From: Flavobacteriaceae bacterium
GTDB taxonomy: Bacteria > Bacteroidota > Bacteroidia > Flavobacteriales > Flavobacteriaceae
DNA length: 46,407 nt
NCBI GenBank assembly: GCA_022425945.1
Contig: JAKMEK010000005.1
Location: 1-46,407 of the forward strand
Direction: 5' to 3'
The translations under genes were made by a program, and so were the position numbers. This document shows, piece by piece, positions 35,100-41,631 of this stretch. The notes beneath the pieces were generated by a model. That model was not told the origin of the DNA, ran no database searches, and was given only the letters and a program-made list of their open reading frames with translations. Each line of letters starts with the position of its first letter. Position 1 is the stretch's first letter.

Positions 35100-35130
35100 G
35101 AACTTTTTCACGTGGGATTTGTTTCAATCC

Positions 35131-35159
35131 AAAAAAAAACCCGCTGTAAACAGCGGGTT
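35131..35159 (-). terminator. Intrinsic terminator of rpsA
   Basis: On the minus strand, AACCCGCTG (35159-35151), a TTTA loop and CAGCGGGTT (35146-35138) form a 9 bp perfect stem followed by T9. It lies 24 bp after the rpsA stop and insulates the pyr promoter. Confidence 0.93.
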
Positions 35160-35182
35160 GTCTTTAAAAACAGTGGAAAAGC

Positions 35183-37033
35183 TTATTTCTTATCCATTTG
35201 CTCTTTTAAGTTTGCCAAGGCATCTAAGTCTCCAAGTGTAGTCTTTTCAGCATTGTCAGCTTGCATTTTCTTGGTAGCCGTACGTATGTTCTTACGTTCT
35301 TCTTCTCTGAAAATTGCTGTATGCGATGCAACAACACGTTTGAAGTCTTTATTGAATTCAATGATCTTGAAGTCAATTGCTTCACCTAAACCTACTTTAG
35401 AACCATCTTCTTTTTCTAAATGACGTGAAGGAACAAAAGCAACGATATCCTCGTTAAAGCTAATGGTCGCTCCTTTGTCTACGATCTCTGTAAGTGCAGC
35501 GTTGTGTACTGTACCTTCAGCGAATTCAGTAGCGTATTTATCCCAAGGATTGTCCTGTGTTTGTTTGTGTCCTAGACTCAATTTACGTCCATCCACATCC
35601 AATTCAAGTACTACAACGTCGATGGTTTCACCAACGGTTAATACTTCAGATGGGTGCTTCACTTTCTTGGTCCAAGAAAGGTCAGAGATGTACACTAAAC
35701 CGTCAATTCCTTCCTCCAATTCGATGAATACACCGAAGTTAGTGAAGTTACGAACGATCCCTTGGTGCTTAGAACCTACAGGGTATTTGGTAGTAATGTC
35801 TGTCCATGGGTCTTGCGATAATTGCTTGATCCCTAAAGACATTTTACGACTTTCTCTATCGATGGTCAAGATCTGAGCTTCTAGCTCGTCTCCAACATTA
35901 ACGAAGTCTTGTGCAGAACGCAAGTGCGTTGACCAAGACATTTCAGAAACGTGAATCAATCCTTCAACACCGTCTTCGATTTCAACAAAAGCACCGTAAT
36001 CTGCGATCACAACTACTTTTCCTTTTACTTTCTCACCTTCTTTGATGGTATCACCAAGCTTCTCCCATGGATGATCGCTCAATTGCTTCAATCCAAGTTG
36101 GATACGTGATTTGTTATCATCAAAATCAAGAATAACAACATTCAATTTCTGATCCAATTCCAAGATTTCGCTTGGGTGGTTGATACGACTCCAAGAAAGG
36201 TCGGTAATGTGAATCAATCCGTCTACTCCTCCAAGATCGATGAATACTCCGTAAGAAGTGATGTTCTTCACTGTTCCTTCGAGTACTTGTCCTTTTTCGA
36301 GTTGACCGATGATTTCTTTTTTCTGTTCTTCGATATCAGCTTCGATCAATGCTTTGTGCGAAACAACAACGTTTTTAAACTCATGGTTAATTTTCACTAC
36401 CTTGAATTCCATTGTTTTGTTTACATACTGATCGTAGTCACGGATTGGCTTAACGTCAATTTGCGAACCTGGTAAGAAAGCTTCAATACCGAATACATCG
36501 ACAATCATTCCTCCTTTGGTACGACATTTAACGAAACCATTCACGATTTCACCGCTGTCATGTGCATTGTTTACACGATCCCATGCTTTGATTACACGTG
36601 CCTTACGGTGCGATAAAACCAATTGACCGGTACGGTCTTCACGGATATCAACGATTACCTCAACCTTGTCTCCTTCTTTGAGGTTTGGGTTGTAACGGAA
36701 TTCGTTCAAGGAAATTACTCCTTCTGATTTTGCATTGATATCGATGATTGCTTCGCGGTCTGTCATATGGACAACCGTTCCTTCAATTACATCGTCATCT
36801 GCAGTGTCCACAAAGTTTTTGCTTACCAATTCTTCGAATTCAGCCAATTGCTTGTCTTCAATAACATCAATGCCTTCTTCGTAGTGGTGCCAATTGAATT
36901 CTGCCAAAAAGTCTTCTGCATTGTTCGCCGTTGGCGCTGCAGTTTCTTGGGTTTCTTCTTGAACTTGTGGAGTTTCAGCAGCCTGTGGAGCGTCTTGCTC
37001 TGGTGCTGCTTGTGGTGTAGTTTCTTCAGCCAT
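35183..37033 (-). CDS. rpsA: 30S ribosomal protein S1
   Basis: A 616 aa mRNA-binding ribosomal protein. After an acidic, Ala/Gln/Glu-rich N-terminal extension of about 40 residues there are six S1 repeats. They begin near residues 78, 160, 248, 333, 420 and 507, with clear cores such as EGTVKNITSYGVFIDLGGVDGLIHITDLSW. The C-terminus is Lys/Ala rich. Repeats 3-5 are closest to consensus. In Bacteroidota, S1 is important because Shine-Dalgarno pairing is little used. It has its own promoter, a leader of about 110 nt with possible structure, and its own terminator. Confidence 0.96.
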   Translation of the reverse strand: MAEETTPQAAPEQDAPQAAETPQVQEETQETAAPTANNAEDFLAEFNWHHYEEGIDVIEDKQLAEFEELVSKNFVDTADDDVIEGTVVHMTDREAIIDINAKSEGVISLNEFRYNPNLKEGDKVEVIVDIREDRTGQLVLSHRKARVIKAWDRVNNAHDSGEIVNGFVKCRTKGGMIVDVFGIEAFLPGSQIDVKPIRDYDQYVNKTMEFKVVKINHEFKNVVVSHKALIEADIEEQKKEIIGQLEKGQVLEGTVKNITSYGVFIDLGGVDGLIHITDLSWSRINHPSEILELDQKLNVVILDFDDNKSRIQLGLKQLSDHPWEKLGDTIKEGEKVKGKVVVIADYGAFVEIEDGVEGLIHVSEMSWSTHLRSAQDFVNVGDELEAQILTIDRESRKMSLGIKQLSQDPWTDITTKYPVGSKHQGIVRNFTNFGVFIELEEGIDGLVYISDLSWTKKVKHPSEVLTVGETIDVVVLELDVDGRKLSLGHKQTQDNPWDKYATEFAEGTVHNAALTEIVDKGATISFNEDIVAFVPSRHLEKEDGSKVGLGEAIDFKIIEFNKDFKRVVASHTAIFREEERKNIRTATKKMQADNAEKTTLGDLDALANLKEQMDKK

Positions 37034-37067
37034 AGCTAAAAAAATAGTTTTGTATTCTGCTGCATTA

Positions 37068-37130
37068 CAAGGCTTTAATCGAAAAACAACAGAAGTTGTT
37101 GGTGTTTGTTTTTGTCTACTCCTTGCCTTG
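37068..37130 (-). promoter_or_regulatory. Structured leader of rpsA
   Basis: Within the predicted 5' leader, CAAGGC (minus, 37130-37125) can pair with GCCTTG (37073-37068). This encloses a hairpin of AACAAC, a four-base loop and GTTGTT (37085-37100). Such a structure could support autogenous control by S1. The pairing is short and untested. Confidence 0.35.
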
Positions 37131-37148
37131 CTTAATCAAAAGAGTGCG

Positions 37149-37179
37149 CAAATATAAGGCTAAATGCTTGATGGACAAG
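37149..37179 (-). promoter_or_regulatory. Promoter of rpsA
   Basis: The minus strand shows CTTG (37179-37176), a 19 nt spacer and TATATTTG (37156-37149, followed by C), an excellent match to the Bacteroidota consensus. Transcription would begin near 37142 and leave a leader of about 110 nt. Confidence 0.75.
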
Positions 37180-37275
37180 GGAAAAATGATCAATTATGCG
37201 ATACACTTTTGACTTTTGGGATAGAAAATTTCTAAGGCTATTTTCTGTATCTTTCGTTTACCTAAACTTTACCTA

Positions 37276-37452
37276 ATGAAAACCTATACCACCCTTTATT
37301 TTTTTAGCCTAGTTGTTTTAATCTTGGCTGCCTACATCATTGCTTACACCACTGTATTCAACATGCTTTATATCGCTGGCATTTTGAGCCTAGTGGGCCT
37401 AATCCTCAACATGCTAGCCTTTCTAGGTATCAGAAGCATAAAAAAAATATGA
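37276..37452 (+). CDS. 58-aa two-helix membrane microprotein upstream of DUF4212 gene
   Basis: A 58-codon ORF begins at ATG 37276 (MKTYTTLYFFSLVVLILAAY...) and ends RSIKKI before TGA at 37450. Two hydrophobic helices (about 7-27 and 30-51) are separated by FNM, with a basic tail, so a small inner-membrane protein is likely. The stop overlaps the first possible ATG of the next ORF as ATGA. I do not recognise a family. It precedes the symporter genes on the same strand and may be an accessory of that transporter, which is inference from position only. Confidence 0.6.
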   Translation: MKTYTTLYFFSLVVLILAAYIIAYTTVFNMLYIAGILSLVGLILNMLAFLGIRSIKKI

Positions 37453-37502
37453 ACCCGACTGCTAACAAAAAAAATTGTACATTGAAGTTTCTAATTTTAA
37501 CG

Positions 37503-37760
37503 ATGAAGCACAAAATCAACGCCCATGCTTATTGGCAAAAGAACCTCCGCTACGTGGTCATTTTACTCTCCATTTGGTTTACTGTATCCTTTGGCTTTGG
37601 CATTCTCCTTGCGGACACACTAAACAACATCCAAATCGGTGGTTTTCCGCTGGGCTTTTGGTTTGCACAACAGGGCGCCATCTATGCTTTTGTGGTGTTA
37701 ATCTTTGTCTACATCTACCTCATGAATCGCCTCGATAAACACTACACATCTGAAAATTAA
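37503..37760 (+). CDS. DUF4212 small subunit of a sodium:substrate symporter
   Basis: An 85 aa two-helix membrane protein of the DUF4212 family, which always precedes a large SSS symporter. The signature YWQKNLRYVVILLSIWFTVSFG and GFPLGFWFAQQGAIYAFVVLIFVYIY is complete. An in-frame ATG at 37449 adds 18 residues (MNPTANKKN...) and overlaps the previous stop as ATGA. That start would be translationally coupled, but the conserved protein begins at MKHKINAHAYW (37503). The stop and the next ATG overlap as TAATG. Confidence 0.88.
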   Translation: MKHKINAHAYWQKNLRYVVILLSIWFTVSFGFGILLADTLNNIQIGGFPLGFWFAQQGAIYAFVVLIFVYIYLMNRLDKHYTSEN

Positions 37761-39421
37761 TGGAATTACAAACTTGGATCTGGCTATTTATTGGCCTTAG
37801 TTTTACGCTTTACATTGGCATTGCTTTTTGGTCCCGCGCCGGATCGACCAATGAATTTTATGTGGCTGGGGGGGGGGTACACCCCATTGCCAATGGCATG
37901 GCCACAGCGGCCGACTGGATGTCAGCCGCTTCCTTTATTTCCATGGCGGGAATCATTTCCTTTAGCGGTTATGACGGATCGGTTTTTTTAATGGGTTGGA
38001 CCGGAGGTTATGTTCTGCTCGCCCTACTCCTCGCCCCTTACTTACGCAAATTTGGAAAGTTTACTGTTCCCGATTTTATTGGCGATCGCTACTATTCTTC
38101 TACAGCCCGCTTGGTGGCTGTTTTTTGTGCCCTGCTGGTTTCGTTTACCTACATCGCGGGTCAAATGCGTGGAGTGGGCGTTGTCTTCTCGCGCTATCTC
38201 GAGGTCGACATTAACACTGGAGTATACATTGGCATGGCCATTGTTTTATTTTATGCCGTATTGGGCGGCATGAAAGGCATCACCTATACCCAAGTAGCCC
38301 AATATTGCGTACTAGTTTTTGCCTTTTTAATTCCGGCCATCTTCATCTCTTTTCTCAGTACTGGCTGGGTAATTCCCCAAATCGGCTTTGGAGCAAGCAA
38401 TCAGGAAGGAATGTACTTATTGGAAAAACTAGACGGTCTTCATCGTGAGTTGGGCTTTCATGCCTATACCAATGGCAGCAAGTCCACCCTAGACGTTTTC
38501 ATGATTACGGCTGCCTTGATGGTGGGGACCGCTGGGCTCCCCCATGTGATCGTTCGCTTCTTTACCGTAAAAAAAGTCAGTGATGCTCGAAAATCAGCTG
38601 GCTGGGCCCTCCTATTCATTGCCATCCTCTACACTACTGCTCCGGCAGTGGCGGTCTTTGCCCGGCTCAACCTCATCGAAACGGTTAGCGAACAGCCCTA
38701 TGCCCAACTGCCACAGTGGTTCAACAAATGGGAAGAAACAGGATTGCTTGGGTTTAAGGACAAAAATGGAGATGGCATCGTTCAATATGTGGCTGAACCC
38801 AGTCTAAATGAACTAAGCATTGATCGAGACATCATGGTTTTGGCGAATCCTGAAATTGCAGAGCTCCCGAACTGGGTCATCGCGCTAATGGCAGCAGGCG
38901 CACTAGCGGCGGCGCTCTCCACAGCAGCAGGCTTGTTGTTGGTGATTTCCTCTTCCATCTCACACGACCTCATCAAAAGCGTGCTCTACCCCAAGGTAAG
39001 CGAACGTCAAGAGTTGATTGCTGCGCGTTTGGCCGCAACAGTAGCCGTAGTATTGGCCGGCTATTTTGGCATTCACCCACCAGGCTTTGTAGCCGCAACG
39101 GTGGCCCTCGCCTTTGGCTTAGCAGCAGCTTCATTCTTTCCCGCAATTTTAATGGGCATTTTTAGCCTTAAAATGAATAAAGAAGGAGCAATTGCCGGCA
39201 TGTTGGTAGGCATCAGCCTTATGCTATTCTATATGACCAAGTTCAAATTTGGTTGGTTTGGCGGAGGCAACTCAGCCGACTGGTGGTGGGGCATTTCCCC
39301 TGAAGGATTTGGATCAGTCGCCATGGTGGCGAATTTTGCGGTAGCACTAATTGTTGCGCAATTTACCCCACCCACGCCTGCAACGATTCAACAACTCGTT
39401 AAAGAAATCAGAAAACCCTAA
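37760..39421 (+). CDS. Sodium:solute symporter family large subunit (VC_2705/ActP-like)
   Basis: A 553 aa SSS-family cation symporter with about 13 membrane helices. The N-terminal FYVAGGGVHPIANGMATAADWMSAASFISMAGII is the signature of the VC_2705 subgroup that partners DUF4212. A soluble loop (about 325-370, KDKNGDGIVQYVAEPS) is also typical. Substrates of relatives include short carboxylates such as acetate; acs or similar genes are not adjacent, so the substrate is unknown. A run of ten G encodes Gly-Gly-Gly at 37868-37877. Codon choice in this block looks more GC-rich than in its neighbours. Confidence 0.92.
   Translation: MELQTWIWLFIGLSFTLYIGIAFWSRAGSTNEFYVAGGGVHPIANGMATAADWMSAASFISMAGIISFSGYDGSVFLMGWTGGYVLLALLLAPYLRKFGKFTVPDFIGDRYYSSTARLVAVFCALLVSFTYIAGQMRGVGVVFSRYLEVDINTGVYIGMAIVLFYAVLGGMKGITYTQVAQYCVLVFAFLIPAIFISFLSTGWVIPQIGFGASNQEGMYLLEKLDGLHRELGFHAYTNGSKSTLDVFMITAALMVGTAGLPHVIVRFFTVKKVSDARKSAGWALLFIAILYTTAPAVAVFARLNLIETVSEQPYAQLPQWFNKWEETGLLGFKDKNGDGIVQYVAEPSLNELSIDRDIMVLANPEIAELPNWVIALMAAGALAAALSTAAGLLLVISSSISHDLIKSVLYPKVSERQELIAARLAATVAVVLAGYFGIHPPGFVAATVALAFGLAAASFFPAILMGIFSLKMNKEGAIAGMLVGISLMLFYMTKFKFGWFGGGNSADWWWGISPEGFGSVAMVANFAVALIVAQFTPPTPATIQQLVKEIRKP
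37868..37877 (+). repeat. G10 homopolymer in the symporter gene
   Basis: Ten consecutive G within codons for Gly-Gly-Gly-Val near residue 37. It is unusual in this AT-rich genome. Gain or loss of one base would truncate the symporter near its start, so the tract could act as a phase-variation switch. Confidence 0.9.
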
Positions 39422-39426
39422 TCTAG

Positions 39427-39765
39427 CTCTTCTCATTTTTTTTTGGCTCCACCTCGTCTTTTACAGAAACAGCCAAACAAATTCCGAATACCACCTCGAC
39501 ACTGGTCATTCGACTAGATAAAGTGCCCTACATTGATCAATCAGGCTTATACGCGCAAGAGTCCATCATTATTGACTTGGTTCAACGCAAAAAACGCGTT
39601 ATCTTGGTGGGTGTAAAAAAGCAACCCCGCTACATGATGGAGCGGATTGACATTATCCCTGATTTGATTCCCAAAGAACAACTCTTTGCTTACTTCAGAA
39701 GCTGTGTCAAATGGTTGATTGAAAATGTAGAAGATGAATACAACAGCTCGTCCGCTTTACCATGA
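39427..39765 (+). pseudogene. Remnant of a SulP transporter: C-terminal STAS domain only
   Basis: The frame is open from 39427 to TGA at 39763 but has no ATG; the first plausible start is GTG at 39523. Translated, it gives SFFFGSTSSFTETAKQIP, then LVIRLDKVPYIDQSGLY, then RIDIIPDLIPKEQLF. This is the STAS domain at the end of SulP anion transporters, from about its second strand to the end. The membrane body and the STAS beginning are absent, and the remnant begins 5 bp after the symporter stop. It is most simply the tail of a deleted sulP gene. A rescued free-standing STAS protein from GTG (80 aa) is possible but would lack the first strands. Confidence 0.75.
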
Positions 39766-40249
39766 AAAACAACGTTTTACCCAATGGTGGATGTGGGGAA
39801 TAATTCTTCTGCCATTGGGAATTGCGCTGAAGGCTTGCTTTAACCAATTCATCCAAGGAGTTCCCTTTGGAAACAATCCCATGTCGAATGACGGCTTGTT
39901 GGTATTTCTTCTCTTCGGGTGTTGTTTTGCCTATTTTTTCTATGTCAATGAATTGAGAACAAACATTAGTCAAGAGGCTATTCATTTACAATTCTATCCC
40001 TACACTTCTCGAAGCGTACGTTGGGATGAAGTAGCTCATTGTGAAGTAATCCCTTATGATTTTGTGGGTGGGTGGGGCGTGCGTCTCTGGACGCAATACG
40101 GCACCGTCTACAATGTGTGTGGTGGAAAAGGACTCTTTGTCCAGTTAAAAAATAAACAGAAATTCTTGATTGGCACCCAAAAACCGGAAGAACTCCAACG
40201 AATCATTGAACAACTTCAACAATCAAGACTTAATGTGGTCACAGAGTAA
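39734..40249 (+). CDS. Small membrane protein with a possible PH-like domain
   Basis: A 171 aa protein with two membrane helices (about 19-36 and 57-74). They are followed by a beta-rich cytoplasmic part (ELRTNISQEAIHLQFYPYTSRSVRWDEVAHCEVIPYDFVGGWGVRLW), a pattern seen in small bacterial PH-domain-like proteins such as DUF6141. It starts 32 nt inside the STAS remnant and ends 27 nt inside the convergent cmk gene. The start is the only reasonable ATG before the conserved EKQRFTQWW. Function unknown. Confidence 0.7.
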   Translation: MNTTARPLYHEKQRFTQWWMWGIILLPLGIALKACFNQFIQGVPFGNNPMSNDGLLVFLLFGCCFAYFFYVNELRTNISQEAIHLQFYPYTSRSVRWDEVAHCEVIPYDFVGGWGVRLWTQYGTVYNVCGGKGLFVQLKNKQKFLIGTQKPEELQRIIEQLQQSRLNVVTE

Positions 40250-40897
40250 CTGAAAAACTGCTTCGACATCCATTGCTGATGTATCAATTTCAATGGCATC
40301 TTGGGCCTTAACCAAGGGAGCTATGGCACGTGTACTGTCCAAGCGATCGCGCTCTATGACATTGGCCAAAACTTCATCGAGTGTACCTGGAATTCCTTTG
40401 GCTTGCATTTCAGCATAGCGGCGCTCAGCGCGAATTTCTGGCTTAGCATTTAAGAAGAATTTATGCGTCGCATTGGGAAAAACGACCGTACCTATATCAC
40501 GGCCATCCATGACTACAGATGTGTTATCTGATAATTTGCGTTGTTGTTCCAACAAATGCGACCGAACGGCAGCAGCTGTCGCAACCCTACTCACCAAATT
40601 AGAAACTTCTGTTGAACGCAATTCTTCCCCATACAAACGACCATTTAAGGCCATTAGCAGTTGTGCATCCTCACCTTCTACCCAAGAGAATTGTAGTGTA
40701 GGAAGTGCCTTCTCCAGTTCCGAGAGGGTAATTACATCATCGACAATCAAATTATTCTGCAAGACATAAAGACCAATGGCACGAAACATATAGCCGGTAT
40801 CTACATAGGTATAGCCCAAATGTGTAGCCAACCGTTTAGACAGTGTGCTTTTTCCTGTAGAGGCGTAACCATCGATAGCAATAACCTGTGTTTTCAT
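40223..40897 (-). CDS. cmk: Cytidylate kinase
   Basis: A 224 aa (d)CMP kinase. The P-loop is GYASTGKST (10-18). TYVDTGYMFRA, VVMDGRDIGTVVFP and ERRYAEMQAKGIP are diagnostic. The usual Y-R-A substrate segment reads FRA. It is last in the lon-NRDE-cmk run, 15 bp after the NRDE gene. It is convergent with the PH-like gene, whose end it overlaps. Confidence 0.95.
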   Translation of the reverse strand: MKTQVIAIDGYASTGKSTLSKRLATHLGYTYVDTGYMFRAIGLYVLQNNLIVDDVITLSELEKALPTLQFSWVEGEDAQLLMALNGRLYGEELRSTEVSNLVSRVATAAAVRSHLLEQQRKLSDNTSVVMDGRDIGTVVFPNATHKFFLNAKPEIRAERRYAEMQAKGIPGTLDEVLANVIERDRLDSTRAIAPLVKAQDAIEIDTSAMDVEAVFQLLCDHIKS

Positions 40898-40912
40898 ACA
40901 ACAAAGATAAGC

Positions 40913-41629
40913 TTAGTAGGTGGATTTATGCGTATGGAAGGTGCCATCCGTACGTTGGAAATAAAAATCAAGGCCGCGTGCGTTTTGAGCGATTGAAGAA
41001 ACACTTGTTGTAACTACTGGCACATTCACCAATGGCTGCGCACTACCTAAACGCGCTTGCAAGGCTTCTGGAGCAAAAGGGAGGTGCTCTGCATGAAAGT
41101 GCATGATCTCTTTTTGATCGGGCTGTTGACGTGCAACAAACTCTTTAAAGAGTAGCGAACGGTCCAACCACCATTCTTGGGTATATAAAGTACAGGAAGA
41201 CCATACGTATACCTCTTTAGTTGAGAGCGTTCTATGGTGCAACACTTGTTCATCCCATTTGAGTTCGCAAAAGTGACCCCCATTATAAAGCAGTAAGGTA
41301 AAGGGCTCCATGCCTTCGAAATTAAACGCCTCAGTAAATGAGTTGATGGAAGGGTAATCAAAATAGGCCAATGCCATTGCCCCTCTACTCATCAGGTAAT
41401 TTTCTTTCCGTTTGTGAGGTTCAAAGGCACCGTTTAAGACACAGGCAAACTGACCTTTGTCCGAATAAGCAAACCAAGTCCCTTTTGCCTCTGCATCTTG
41501 GGGGAAAGTAATCATCAAATCCCCTCGCTGCTCCTCGATGAGTTGCGAAGCGGCGCGCTTAGGATCTTCGTCTCGGTTTGAGGTGAAGACAAACCCATCA
41601 GCGGTAGGAACAAAGCTTACCGTACACAT
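40913..41629 (-). CDS. NRDE (TANGO2-like) family protein
   Basis: A 238 aa protein beginning MCTVSFVP with the SNRDE motif (17-21) that names the family. The Cys at position 2 after Met suggests an Ntn-hydrolase-like N-terminal nucleophile, as proposed for the TANGO2 group. The middle shows TWFAYSDKGQFACVLNGA and the tail ends QRTDGTFHTHKSTY. Eukaryotic TANGO2 has been linked to Golgi or haem biology; no bacterial role is known to me. It lies 2 bp after lon and 15 bp before cmk on the same strand, so it is cotranscribed. Confidence 0.88.
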   Translation of the reverse strand: MCTVSFVPTADGFVFTSNRDEDPKRAASQLIEEQRGDLMITFPQDAEAKGTWFAYSDKGQFACVLNGAFEPHKRKENYLMSRGAMALAYFDYPSINSFTEAFNFEGMEPFTLLLYNGGHFCELKWDEQVLHHRTLSTKEVYVWSSCTLYTQEWWLDRSLLFKEFVARQQPDQKEIMHFHAEHLPFAPEALQARLGSAQPLVNVPVVTTSVSSIAQNARGLDFYFQRTDGTFHTHKSTY

Positions 41630-41631
41630 GC

